Shown here: positions 45,920 to 54,598 of the stretch, in pieces | How positions within the stretch are numbered: position 1 is the stretch's first letter | How the letters are laid out: the number at the start of each line of letters is the position of its first letter | Assembly (NCBI GenBank): GCA_021272315.1 | Contig: JAJSLI010000033.1 | Location: 1-64,000, forward strand | DNA length: 64,000 bases | Origin: Methylacidiphilales bacterium | GTDB taxonomy: Bacteria > Verrucomicrobiota > Verrucomicrobiia > Methylacidiphilales > UBA1321 | Direction of reading: 5' to 3' | Made by a program: the position numbers and the translations under genes | The notes under the pieces: model-generated | What the model was told of the DNA's origin: nothing | Databases searched by the model: none | What the model saw: only the letters and a program-made list of their open reading frames with translations

Positions 45920-46873
45920 TTAACCAGATGATGGTGTTAGAAATTGGCGAAGCCAACCCGCGAGTATTTCAGTCGCACGGAAGCCCAAAGCGCGGTAAAC
46001 TATCCGATAGCGTGCCGGCGCCGTGATTCCCGCGGGCTGAAAGCCCGGATCCGACCGATGGATAATCTCCATGATACCCAGGGCTTCGGCATGGTCATGG
46101 GACCAGGCGGAGCGCGCCGCATCGAAACGTCCCTGGTTGATGGCCCGGCGCCGCGGAGCGTTTAGTACGTTGTGCTCCTTCAAAAAAGATTCCGCCCGCT
46201 GCGCGATGAGAAGACATTGCCGCCGCGCCTCGGCCTTGTCGCGGTTGTAGACGGTTTGCTCGCTCCATTGCCGGTAAACCGACCCGTTGTGCGGACAATA
46301 AGTCAATTGCTTGCCTGCCATGAGGAGGCGCAAATACAACTCGTACTCCTGAAAACAAGGCTGGTCGGGTTTCCATCCTCCCACTTCAAGCAGCGATTTT
46401 TTGCGCCAAAGCGGCGCCCCGGTTTGCGGCAGGTGCCCGCGGCCTAATAGTTCCCAGGGGTCATGGGGTTCGGGAATGGGCGCCAACTCGCGGCGAATTT
46501 CCTTTTCCGACCAGTACTCTCTTGTATTCGGGCCAAACACGAGGTCTGTATCAGGGTGCGTGGCGAGAAATTCCATCTGTTGGGCCACTTTCCCGGCCAG
46601 CAAGTAATCGTCCGCGTCCAGATACTGGAGCCATTCGCCGCGAGCGAGCTCGAGCAGGCGATTGCGTGCGACATTGCCGCCGCGGTTCGGACCCGTCTCC
46701 CAGCAGATACGGTCGCCAAAGCTCTGGATCACCGCCAGGCTGCCGTCCGTTGAGCCGTCGTTCACCACGATGACTTCCTTCTCCGGCCAGGTCTGCCCAA
46801 GCGCGCTCTCAATGGCCTGCCCCACCCAACGTTCGGCATTGTAACAGGGAATGAGAATAGATACGACTTTCAT
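45920..46873 (-). CDS. GT2 family glycosyltransferase
   Basis: A 317-residue GT-A transferase with SILIPCYNAERWVGQAIESA, VIVVNDGSTDGS, LQYLDADDYL (DXD) and PCFQEYELYLRLL in the catalytic-base region. Sequence layout is close to the neighbouring GT2 protein. A 180-base gap with a stem-loop just before the ATG separates it from the upstream gene, so it may start a translational sub-unit of the operon. Confidence 0.92.
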   Translation of the reverse strand: MKVVSILIPCYNAERWVGQAIESALGQTWPEKEVIVVNDGSTDGSLAVIQSFGDRICWETGPNRGGNVARNRLLELARGEWLQYLDADDYLLAGKVAQQMEFLATHPDTDLVFGPNTREYWSEKEIRRELAPIPEPHDPWELLGRGHLPQTGAPLWRKKSLLEVGGWKPDQPCFQEYELYLRLLMAGKQLTYCPHNGSVYRQWSEQTVYNRDKAEARRQCLLIAQRAESFLKEHNVLNAPRRRAINQGRFDAARSAWSHDHAEALGIMEIIHRSDPGFQPAGITAPARYRIVYRALGFRATEILAGWLRQFLTPSSG

Positions 46874-46883
46874 GGATTACTTC

Positions 46884-46906
46884 ATCATTTCGACCGGAGA
46901 AATGAT
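46884..46906 (-). promoter_or_regulatory. Leader stem-loop upstream of a GT2 gene
   Basis: ATCATTTC and GAAATGAT form a perfect 8-bp stem around a 7-base loop, ending 11 bases before the ATG at 46873. Its closeness to the start codon suggests an effect on translation initiation. Confidence 0.35.
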
Positions 46907-47053
46907 CAAACTCGAATCTGTTTGGCTTAAAATTGACCCCGGACAACGATAGACCGGTTTGGAGAACCGCGTCCAATCCTTGACGCTTCGGGCGACTTTA
47001 ACAGCAGAACAAGAACGAGTAAGGGATAAAGTCCGAACCTGACTCTATGCGAA

Positions 47054-48352
47054 TCAGGTTTGTTGGATTGCTCGCAAATTGGTCAGCACACGCGAAAAAT
47101 TTGTCTCGAAGCAATAATGCTTTTTGTAGCACGCGTAGGCGCCTTGCGCGTACGAATCATAATCAGATAGTATTTTTTCAACGGCTGCGGATATTTCTTC
47201 AATATGATCGACTAAAACGCCCGCCTTTTCATACTCAATATGTTCATAAGATGGATAGCGAAACGAGATCAATGGAATTCCACATTTGAAATACATGGCG
47301 ATTTTTTCGGATGCGAATCCGGTAAGCTTGTCGTTCAATGAATTATTATCGTAAAAAGCCAGACCGACATGAGCAGATCTAACCACCGCTTCCCTCTCCC
47401 TATCCGGAACCAAACGCAAGGACATCCTGGTTTTTTTCAGCCTGTCTATTTGACGAATTTTTGTAATTTCCAACGGGATTCCGCGGCCATGGAAAACCAA
47501 CCGCCAGTTCTCAGGGAATAATTGGGCTGCTTCAGCAAGCTTACCGCAAAATCTGCTCTCCCAGATGTGCCCAAAATAGAGAATAATTACCGTTTCTGGA
47601 GCAAGCCCAAGTTCATTCTGAAGCCACTGAGATTTATCCGAGCTTACTCCACCAGCTATGGATACGGGTAAATAAGCCATTCTCATAGGCCGTCGGACTC
47701 GATTATCCGATAGCAAAATAGCCCCTCGTTCGACGTCTTGCACAATAGTCAAGGCGCATTTGCGATGATTCCTTTCTTCAAGTGGCTTGAGACGCCTAAA
47801 TCTGGCATCAAACTTTGTCGCAGCATGACTTCGTGTAAAAAGCTCCAAGCTATAGTAAACTAAGGGAATATTTGTTTGTTTCGCCACTTCTCCCGCCCAA
47901 AAAAGACCTCCTTTTTCAACGCCTATGAGCGCACTATAAGGATTTTGCCTGGCCATGGCGATGACCTTTCGTTGCATCGCCCGCGGAACAAGACCGGATT
48001 TTGGAAATAGCTTGATGAGAAGGTATTTTAACGCATCCAAAATTCCGCGACGAGACCAAGCAGGCAGGAACATTCTGGCCAAATGCCAAACCTTTTTTGT
48101 GGTGGCGTTACATTGCTCATAGCTCATCCCGCTGTCGATTGGAGTTGCGCCGCCCAGTCGATGGATTTTTATCATTACAGAATCCTTCAATAAATCGTCG
48201 CAAAAAGATTCATCAGCCGCATAGAGAAAAATATCCACATAATAGCCCTCCTTCTCCAAACAGGAAGCCATGTAGCAGATGCTCGATTGCACCCGCCAAT
48301 TTGCATTCAGGATCGCAATTCGGCGACTTGAAACAGGCGCTGAATTTAACAT
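47054..48352 (-). CDS. GT4-like glycosyltransferase
   Basis: A 432-residue protein with a GT-B layout: RRIAILNANWRVQSSICYMA at the N-terminus, VIILYFGHIWESRFCGKLAE at the start of the donor domain, and GFASEKIAMYFKCGIPLISF near the C-terminus where GT4 proteins hold their donor-binding Glu. The match is weaker than for its neighbours and codon use is more AT-rich, hinting at a separate origin. It overlaps the aminotransferase gene by seven bases. Confidence 0.78.
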   Translation of the reverse strand: MLNSAPVSSRRIAILNANWRVQSSICYMASCLEKEGYYVDIFLYAADESFCDDLLKDSVMIKIHRLGGATPIDSGMSYEQCNATTKKVWHLARMFLPAWSRRGILDALKYLLIKLFPKSGLVPRAMQRKVIAMARQNPYSALIGVEKGGLFWAGEVAKQTNIPLVYYSLELFTRSHAATKFDARFRRLKPLEERNHRKCALTIVQDVERGAILLSDNRVRRPMRMAYLPVSIAGGVSSDKSQWLQNELGLAPETVIILYFGHIWESRFCGKLAEAAQLFPENWRLVFHGRGIPLEITKIRQIDRLKKTRMSLRLVPDREREAVVRSAHVGLAFYDNNSLNDKLTGFASEKIAMYFKCGIPLISFRYPSYEHIEYEKAGVLVDHIEEISAAVEKILSDYDSYAQGAYACYKKHYCFETNFSRVLTNLRAIQQT

Positions 48353-49476
48353 GCGGTGGATTTTAACAGTCTTCCTACTTGGTCGGCCGCGGATTCGATT
48401 TGCGCATTCGTGAGAGCCAGACCGCTTGGCAGATAAAACCCGCGCCGCGCGATTCTTTCAGCGACGGGGCATTCTATGCCCTTGAATAATCCCATCCTTT
48501 TGAACACGGGTTGCTCATGCATCGGCCAAAAGAAGGGTCTTGTGCCAACTCCGCGCTCAGCGAGCCTTTGCATGGCTTGTTCCGCGTCGAACGGTACCTC
48601 ATCCTTGAGCACGACCCCATAAACCCAGTAAACATTCTCGGCATAATCCGTCGCAGGAAGCGGCAATCGCAACCCGGGAACATCCTGCAGCAGTCCGGTG
48701 TAGCGCTTGCCCATATCCCGCTTGCGTCTCACGAATTCATCCAGCCTCTCCAACTGGGCCACGCCGAGCGCGGCTTGGAGATTGGACATGCGAAAATTCC
48801 AACCCAATTTCTCATGAACAAAACGTTTTTTTTGGAAGCATAGATTGCGCAGCGAGCGACATTTCTCGGCAAGTTCCGCGTCGTTGGTCAGCACCATTCC
48901 CCCTTCGCCGGTCGTCATGTGCTTATTGGGATAAAAGCTCAGCGTGCCGATGTCTCCCAGGCTTCCGCAAGGGCGGCCTTTATAGGTTTGCCCTATCATT
49001 TCGGCGGCGTCCTCAATGATCTTCAGCCCGTGTTTTTCAGCCAGGGACAGAATCGGATCCATATCCACAGGCAACCCGTAAATATGCACCACCATAATCG
49101 CCTTGGTGCGGGGCGTGATCTTGGCCGAGACTTGATTCACATCCATGTTCCAGGTGACCGGATCGCTGTCCACCACCACCGGCGTCGCGCCCGTCCGCAC
49201 AATTGCCGCCGCGCAGGAAATAATCGTAAACGTGGGAAGAATAACCTCATCGCCAGCACCCAACCCCAGAACGGTCACCGCCACATCCAAAGCCGCCGAG
49301 CCATTGCATACGGCAACGCCAAATTTTCGTTCCATTTTCCTGGCCATCTCTTGCTCCAGGCGAAGCACGAAGGGACCGTCGGAAGAAACCCACCCCGTAT
49401 CAATGCACTCGACCAGATACTTCTTTTCGTTGCCATCAAGCAACGGCTCGTTCACCGGTATAATAGAATGGTGCAT
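48346..49476 (-). CDS. DegT/DnrJ/EryC1 sugar aminotransferase, perosamine synthase-like
   Basis: A PLP-dependent aminotransferase of 376 residues acting on a nucleotide-linked keto-sugar. GSAALDVAV binds the PLP phosphate, IIEDAAEMIGQTYKG holds the ring-stacking Asp region, and FYPNKHMTTGEGGM carries the Schiff-base lysine (K185). Overall layout is nearest to GDP-perosamine synthase and related 4-aminotransferases. The matching GDP-mannose 4,6-dehydratase is not in the window. The product would be an amino sugar of the polysaccharide, possibly modified by the neighbouring genes. Confidence 0.9.
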   Translation of the reverse strand: MHHSIIPVNEPLLDGNEKKYLVECIDTGWVSSDGPFVLRLEQEMARKMERKFGVAVCNGSAALDVAVTVLGLGAGDEVILPTFTIISCAAAIVRTGATPVVVDSDPVTWNMDVNQVSAKITPRTKAIMVVHIYGLPVDMDPILSLAEKHGLKIIEDAAEMIGQTYKGRPCGSLGDIGTLSFYPNKHMTTGEGGMVLTNDAELAEKCRSLRNLCFQKKRFVHEKLGWNFRMSNLQAALGVAQLERLDEFVRRKRDMGKRYTGLLQDVPGLRLPLPATDYAENVYWVYGVVLKDEVPFDAEQAMQRLAERGVGTRPFFWPMHEQPVFKRMGLFKGIECPVAERIARRGFYLPSGLALTNAQIESAADQVGRLLKSTAC

Positions 49477-49481
49477 GGGAT

Positions 49482-50264
49482 TCAGCCGCGCTTGCGCAGC
49501 AGGTAGGCCACGCCCCAGGTGTTGACTGAAGGTTCTTTGCCTGAAAGGTATTCCTCCATTCGTTCGATTTCAAAGCCGCTTTGCCCGGCGAGGGCGGTGA
49601 TTTCAGTCGGAAATAAATAGCGCATGCGGTGTTCCTCGTGAAAAGTGGTGAGTTGCCCGCTCTTTTTCGATTCGGCAAGCATCGTATAACGCACAGTAAC
49701 GACGCCGGCGTTTGCATCCAGTTCAGGTTCCGCGATTCGAGTCAGCCGTGTGGTGTCATCTTCAACCCGCTTGACCCGCACCGAAGGGCGCTCCGAAAGG
49801 ACGGCGGGGCCATGCCACACATCAAACAAAAAGACGCCGCCTTTCTGCAAATGCCGGGCCGCACCGGCAAAGGTGAGCAGCAGATCGTCGTTGCTGGTTT
49901 GATAGCTTACCACGTGAAAGAGCGCGATTACCGCGTCAAACGTCCGCTCCAGGTCCACGGTGCGGACATCGCCCTGCCGACAATCAAACTTTCCGCTTGG
50001 GGTCGTTTGGTTGCCGCTCGATGCCCGACGCTTTGCCGCGGATACCATTGCCTCACTTTTTTCTATGCCAAAAATATCAAGACCCTGCTCAGTCAAGAGG
50101 TGTCCATGCCGACCGGTGCCCGAACCAAACTCAAGCACGATGCGGACGGTGGGGATGGCGCTTCGCAGCAACCGAAGAACATACTCAACCTCTGCGCGAT
50201 AGTCCTTGTCCCGGTAAAGAAGATCATAATAGCTGCTGTAGCATCCGAAAACATCCTCACTCAT
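49482..50264 (-). CDS. Class I SAM-dependent methyltransferase
   Basis: A 260-residue methyltransferase. Motif I is VLEFGSGTGRHGHLL, the acidic residue of motif II is in DIFGIEKSEAM, and VIALFHVVSYQ is in the motif IV place. It resembles small-molecule or sugar methyltransferases. It overlaps the cupin-like gene by an ATGA and is five bases from the aminotransferase, so it probably methylates an amino sugar or nucleotide sugar in the same pathway. Confidence 0.9.
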   Translation of the reverse strand: MSEDVFGCYSSYYDLLYRDKDYRAEVEYVLRLLRSAIPTVRIVLEFGSGTGRHGHLLTEQGLDIFGIEKSEAMVSAAKRRASSGNQTTPSGKFDCRQGDVRTVDLERTFDAVIALFHVVSYQTSNDDLLLTFAGAARHLQKGGVFLFDVWHGPAVLSERPSVRVKRVEDDTTRLTRIAEPELDANAGVVTVRYTMLAESKKSGQLTTFHEEHRMRYLFPTEITALAGQSGFEIERMEEYLSGKEPSVNTWGVAYLLRKRG

Positions 50265-50710
50265 GACGCCGTCTCCGTGCCGAAATTAAATTCTTCCGGC
50301 AACTTGGTGAGCAGGCGCAACTTGTCCTGATCACCGGCATAAGGCCCTTGCTTGACCTCAAACATTTCGAGCTCCTCAAGAACTTCGAAGCCATGCCCGC
50401 CTTGCACAAGCAGGATGACATCCCCGGCCTCTAGAATCCTGCTTTCAAAATAAATCTGGTTTTCATCGTAAAAATCGACCCGCAATTTTCCGCGCTTGAT
50501 CAGCAGGGTTTCCTGCGTGTAATGCACTTCCCGCGCCACGGGCTTGTGAACATGGGCGTCAATCATCTTGCCCGCGGGATGCCGCATGTAAGCAAGTTGC
50601 TGGGACAAATCGTTGGAGGTAAAAAAACTGATGCCCGGCTTGTCATAGCGATGCGACACGATCAGGGCGAATAAACAACCCGGCTTCTGGATGATTTCAA
50701 CGTTTTGCAT
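50261..50710 (-). CDS. Cupin-like protein of the amino sugar gene group
   Basis: A 149-residue protein that looks like a single beta-barrel domain: AGKMIDAHVHKPVAREV, QETLLIKRGKLRVDFYDE and AGDVILLVQGGHGFEVLEEL, the last being typical of cupins with a late His. It resembles the WxcM/FdtA-like cupin proteins found in nucleotide-sugar clusters, some of which are isomerases or accessory proteins. Direct linkage to methyltransferase and DegT genes supports a sugar modification role. Activity not known. Confidence 0.75.
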   Translation of the reverse strand: MQNVEIIQKPGCLFALIVSHRYDKPGISFFTSNDLSQQLAYMRHPAGKMIDAHVHKPVAREVHYTQETLLIKRGKLRVDFYDENQIYFESRILEAGDVILLVQGGHGFEVLEELEMFEVKQGPYAGDQDKLRLLTKLPEEFNFGTETAS

Positions 50711-50813
50711 GTTAAGGTCGATCCTTGACGATCAAAAATTCTCCCAGACAGCAATCACCCTGGCATTGGCAACTTCGGCCACCGATGCTTTGGTTGACGC
50801 TTTGACATTCACT

Positions 50814-51566
50814 TTATCCCCCTTGAGAGTTAGTTGGGCCGCCCTTTCGTAATATAAAATATGTAGAGAAAGCAGCGTGGTATGGCGCATTAAAACGGCC
50901 AACACAAGTCAATCCATACCTCATTAAAAATTCCTCAATTAATTCCTCTGAGATTATAACTGGAAAATCCCAATGATAGGAATCATTTTGCCACTGTTCT
51001 AGCACGTCGACATTGAAATATCGAGTGAGAAAGCAATCGAAAATAATCCATCCGCCTGGTTTTGCTACTCTTGTTATTTCTTCCCAATATCCAAAAGTCT
51101 TTATCACCGGCAAATAGACAAAAACTCCATGGCTAAAGACCGCATCAACAGATTCAGAAGCCGTTTGTCTCAGGCTCGAACCGTCGGCATTATAACATTT
51201 TAGGCCGGTCTTTCCCGCATACGTTTGATTCAGATACTTCACCCACTCCCAGGAAGTCTCATACACTTCGTAACGGGTTGGCGAATGATTTTCCACGATT
51301 TTTTCAAGGTACATTCCTGTCCCTGCTCCAATTTCCAATACGTTTTGCAGCTTGGGGGGCAAATACTGCCGCAGGGTGTTGATGATTAAATCTCGACGTT
51401 TTCCCACCCCGCCAACGTTGTTCTTTTCCAAGTATTCGCACAAACTAAGATTACTCTCGTGTGCTTTTCGGACAACGTTTTCAGGAGAAAAATACCCGAA
51501 ACCTTTGGGGATTGCCTTATAGCCCCAAAAATTAAGCATCCGATTCAATACGCCATTAATTGTCAT
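50814..51566 (-). CDS. SAM-dependent methyltransferase next to wzt
   Basis: A 250-residue class I methyltransferase with VLEIGAGTGMYLEKIV (motif I), CYNADGSSLRQTASESVDAV (motif II-III region) and PGGWIIFDCFLTRYF (post-motif region). Its ATG overlaps the wzt stop codon (ATGA), so it is coupled to the exporter ATPase. In ABC-dependent O-antigen systems a methyl or phosphomethyl cap ends the chain and is recognised by the Wzt C-terminal domain. The gene order suggests that kind of role, which is inference. Confidence 0.87.
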   Translation of the reverse strand: MTINGVLNRMLNFWGYKAIPKGFGYFSPENVVRKAHESNLSLCEYLEKNNVGGVGKRRDLIINTLRQYLPPKLQNVLEIGAGTGMYLEKIVENHSPTRYEVYETSWEWVKYLNQTYAGKTGLKCYNADGSSLRQTASESVDAVFSHGVFVYLPVIKTFGYWEEITRVAKPGGWIIFDCFLTRYFNVDVLEQWQNDSYHWDFPVIISEELIEEFLMRYGLTCVGRFNAPYHAAFSTYFILRKGGPTNSQGG

Positions 51567-52867
51567 TCTTCACTTTTCAGCGCATGCGGTTTGATGATTT
51601 GAATGGCGCATGAGGTTGCAATAAATGAAATGCCCTGGTTAGCATTGATGTTCGCGCCTGAAAGAAAATTTGAACCAGTCGTGACTACAAATGCCATGGC
51701 ATCATGAACCCAGTCAAATACAGAAAAACCAGCCTCGTCGGTTACCCACGGCTCAATAACATAGGTTTTTGGATATAACATTAGCGCTTCAATTCTCATG
51801 TGGTATTCCAAATCTCCCGTTATCAGCCCCAGCTTCACATTGGAATGAGACGATCTGCAATCGGCTACCATGATGCCTGTATCGGTCATGAGGTTGAATC
51901 CAAGGAGCGGATTCCTGACTTGCGAGAAGAAATGAACGCGCACAACGACATTGAGGGGCTCTCCCATTCTGAAGTGAGTGCATGGATTCGAAGCATCGTC
52001 CATCAGTCGGATACTTTTTATTTGAGCCTCGCCCGTACCCTGGCGAGCTACGCCTTCCAAAGTATCAACATGAACCTGCGGTATTTGGGTTTGCAAGTAC
52101 CGGCTGACTGCATCCTTTACTTCACCTTCAAAACCGACCCGGCCCTTGCTGAGCAGAATAACCCTGCCGCACAGGGACTGAATCGCCCCCATGTTGTGAC
52201 TGACGAAAAGAATGGTCCGTCCCTCCTTGGTCGACACATCCCGCATTTTGCCCAGGCATTTTTTTTGAAATTCCGCATCCCCCACGGCCAGCACCTCGTC
52301 CACAATGAGAATTTCCGGTTCCAGATGCGCGGCAACCGCGAAGGCCAGGCGCACAAACATGCCGCTGCTATAGTGCTTCACCGGCGTGTCCAGAAACTTT
52401 TCCACCTCGGCGAAGGCGACGATTTCATCGAACTTTTTTTTGATTTCCGCCCGGCTCATGCCGAGGATCGTGCCGTTGAGGTAGATGTTTTCACGACCGG
52501 TCAATTCGGGGTGAAAACCAGTGCCCACTTCCAGCAAACTCGCCACGCGGCCCTTGATCCGCACCCGGCCTTCCGACGGTTCAGTGATGCGACTGAGGAT
52601 TTTCAGCAGCGTGCTTTTACCTGCGCCGTTGCGTCCAATGATGCCGATGACTTCGCCCTGCCTGACTTCAAAACTGACATTTTTAAGCGCCCAAAACTCT
52701 TCCGTGGAGGAGAAACGATGGGATTGCCGGCTTCGGGGACGAAATAATTCCCGGAATTTATCGGCGATAACGTCGCGGAGCGCATTGTACCGCCGAAGCT
52801 CGGCCTGATGGCTGAGACAGTAGCTCTTGCCGAGGTTTTCGACGGAAATGACGGTCCGACTGCTCAT
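51563..52867 (-). CDS. wzt: Wzt-like polysaccharide ABC exporter ATPase with carbohydrate-binding C-terminus
   Basis: A 434-residue ATP-binding subunit. Walker A is GRNGAGKST, the Q-loop region is near LLEVGTGFHPELTGREN (the Wzt/TagH-type signature), the ABC signature is YSSGM, Walker B is ILIVDEVLAVGD and the switch His is in LFVSHNMG. After about residue 245 comes an additional beta-rich domain of 190 residues matching the Wzt_C fold, which in E. coli O8/O9a reads the chain terminus. It works with the permease encoded just upstream (15-base gap). Confidence 0.94.
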   Translation of the reverse strand: MSSRTVISVENLGKSYCLSHQAELRRYNALRDVIADKFRELFRPRSRQSHRFSSTEEFWALKNVSFEVRQGEVIGIIGRNGAGKSTLLKILSRITEPSEGRVRIKGRVASLLEVGTGFHPELTGRENIYLNGTILGMSRAEIKKKFDEIVAFAEVEKFLDTPVKHYSSGMFVRLAFAVAAHLEPEILIVDEVLAVGDAEFQKKCLGKMRDVSTKEGRTILFVSHNMGAIQSLCGRVILLSKGRVGFEGEVKDAVSRYLQTQIPQVHVDTLEGVARQGTGEAQIKSIRLMDDASNPCTHFRMGEPLNVVVRVHFFSQVRNPLLGFNLMTDTGIMVADCRSSHSNVKLGLITGDLEYHMRIEALMLYPKTYVIEPWVTDEAGFSVFDWVHDAMAFVVTTGSNFLSGANINANQGISFIATSCAIQIIKPHALKSEE

Positions 52868-52882
52868 GATTGCCGGCGAACT

Positions 52883-53830
52883 CTAAATGACGTCCGCAAA
52901 ACTCCTTTCCGTTTTTCGAAAATACCAGACTCCCAAAATGAGAAATAGACCCACAACCAGCAGGGAGAGAAAGAAGCCGGGAAGATAGATGGGCGAGTTG
53001 TGGCCCAGAATCGCCCAGCGGAACCCGTCGATGACACCGACCATCGGATTGAGCGAATAGAGGAGGAAAAGTGCTTCTCCCAGTTTTTCGCGTATCACGG
53101 GACTACTGCAGGCAGCCGGCAGTCTGGTGGTGGTATTCGCCCATAGCAGAAGTTTCTCGTGGATTACCGTACTACTGAATCCCACTGGGCTGACATAAAG
53201 CCCGAACTGAACCAAAAAGGGAATGACATAGCGGAAATCCCTATATTTAACATTGAGGGCGGTAATATAGAGTCCCGGCCCCAGGGCCGCGAGAAAGCTG
53301 ATCCCGATAAAGATCGGCAGGGTCAGAATGTTCCAGGCGGGCGCAAACCGGTACCAAATCATCATGGCGATCAGGATGAGGAACGAGACGAAAAAATCGA
53401 CCAAAGCGGTAACGACCGTGCTGGAAGGAATAATCAGGCGCGGAAAGTAGACTTTGGAGATCAGGTTGGCATTGCTGACCATGCTCTGGCTTGCGTAGGA
53501 AAGCGCCGAACTGAAAAACATCCAGGGAAGCATTGCGGCGAAGACCATGATCGCGTAGGGAGCGCCTCCCTCAGAGTGGAGCCCGGCCACCTTGCTGAAG
53601 ATGACCGTCATGATCACCATGGTGAGAAATGGCTGCAGCAGGGCCCACGCGATGCCAATGACCGTTTGTTTGTAGCGGACAGAGATGTCACGCAGAGCAA
53701 GAATGATGAAGAGTTCGCGATATCGCCACAGGTCGTGCCAATAGTGTTTCTCGGTCCGGCCCGCTTCAAGAATCAGGTCGAAATCGTCGGCGCTGCTCGC
53801 GGGAGGAATCGCGTCCGGTTGGGCGGTCAT
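52883..53830 (-). CDS. wzm: Wzm-like polysaccharide ABC exporter permease
   Basis: An inner-membrane permease of about 315 residues. After a cytoplasmic N-terminus (LWRYRELFIILALRDISVRY, the amphipathic gate-helix region) come six hydrophobic segments of the ABC2_membrane type, with VIGIAWALLQPFLTMVIMTV and YVSPVGFSSTVI as family landmarks. The frame is open for 70 codons further upstream, but the ATG at 53830 matches the usual start of the family. With Wzt it moves lipid-linked polymer across the inner membrane. Confidence 0.94.
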   Translation of the reverse strand: MTAQPDAIPPASSADDFDLILEAGRTEKHYWHDLWRYRELFIILALRDISVRYKQTVIGIAWALLQPFLTMVIMTVIFSKVAGLHSEGGAPYAIMVFAAMLPWMFFSSALSYASQSMVSNANLISKVYFPRLIIPSSTVVTALVDFFVSFLILIAMMIWYRFAPAWNILTLPIFIGISFLAALGPGLYITALNVKYRDFRYVIPFLVQFGLYVSPVGFSSTVIHEKLLLWANTTTRLPAACSSPVIREKLGEALFLLYSLNPMVGVIDGFRWAILGHNSPIYLPGFFLSLLVVGLFLILGVWYFRKTERSFADVI

Positions 53831-53976
53831 AGCAAAAGAAAGGGATGGTTCGCCTGGCCGCCCCGGCATCCGGGCAAGCTGCCGCACTTGGCCTTCCTGC
53901 GATTTTCGCCGGAAACCCTCGTCTTCATCGTGATATCTTTCTGCCGAGGCAAGTTGCGCCTCTCCAAGGTGGGGGA

Positions 53977-54510
53977 TTAGATGCCGTCCCCCAGTATTTT
54001 CAAGACAAACGGCAGCACGCGCCGGACGTTTCGTCCCCAACTGCGGAGCATCTTGACCCGCGCGTTGATGTGTTTCCTTTGTTCGCCTGAAAGTTTTTGC
54101 GCCTGCGCCGCGATGCGATTCAGGCGGATTTCGCCTCCCTCAAAAGGGGTCAAAATCTGCCGGCGCAGGAAACGACCGGCCAGGTTGCGCAATTCGGCAA
54201 CGGCTTTGTAGTGACTGCGCCGTTCGCCGGCCACATAAACCGTCTGCACCGCGCCGAGATCCTGGAGATACTTCAGGCCCTGGCTGGCGGAGCCTTTGCT
54301 CAAATTGAGGCGCTCGATCAGTGTGTCCATCGGCAGCGGCTCGTGGGATATGAAAAGGAGCCCGTAAATTTCAGCCAGGGAACGGGGCTGCCCCAAGGCG
54401 CGGGAGAATTGGACGAAGATCTGAATGATCTCAATTTCCACGGGGTTGAGCAGCGGAACGGGGCTGTTCGCCTTGGCGCCGCCCTCGGTTTTTTCGGTCA
54501 AAGTCTCCAT
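53977..54510 (-). CDS. GbsR/MarR-family transcriptional regulator
   Basis: A 177-residue winged-helix regulator. NPVEIEIIQIFVQFSRALGQ leads in; the helix-turn-helix is PMDTLIERLNLSKGSASQGL and the wing contains VYVAGERRSHYKAV. The rest is a helical dimerisation part. It matches the GbsR group. It is the first gene of the minus-strand polysaccharide operon and lies next to a perfect 13-bp inverted repeat, so it probably controls itself and the operon. The start is the ATG at 54510, next to a GTG at 54513, with GGAAG upstream. Confidence 0.9.
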   Translation of the reverse strand: METLTEKTEGGAKANSPVPLLNPVEIEIIQIFVQFSRALGQPRSLAEIYGLLFISHEPLPMDTLIERLNLSKGSASQGLKYLQDLGAVQTVYVAGERRSHYKAVAELRNLAGRFLRRQILTPFEGGEIRLNRIAAQAQKLSGEQRKHINARVKMLRSWGRNVRRVLPFVLKILGDGI

Positions 54511-54534
54511 CACAAACTTCCTTTTAACAAAGGA

Positions 54535-54568
54535 CCTATTTTGTTCAATATAAAATGAACAAAATAGG
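54535..54568. promoter_or_regulatory. Perfect 13-bp inverted repeat upstream of the GbsR gene
   Basis: CCTATTTTGTTCA (54535-54547) and TGAACAAAATAGG (54556-54568) are exact reverse complements around the 8-base spacer ATATAAAA. The site lies 25 bases before the regulator start and 31 bases after the PocR/AraC gene's stop codon. Its symmetry and size fit an operator for a dimeric winged-helix protein, with a TATATT-like -10 in its centre on the minus strand. It could also form a hairpin in RNA. Confidence 0.65.
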
Positions 54569-54598
54569 CCGCCGCTTGAACCAACCGCCGTTCTGGCA

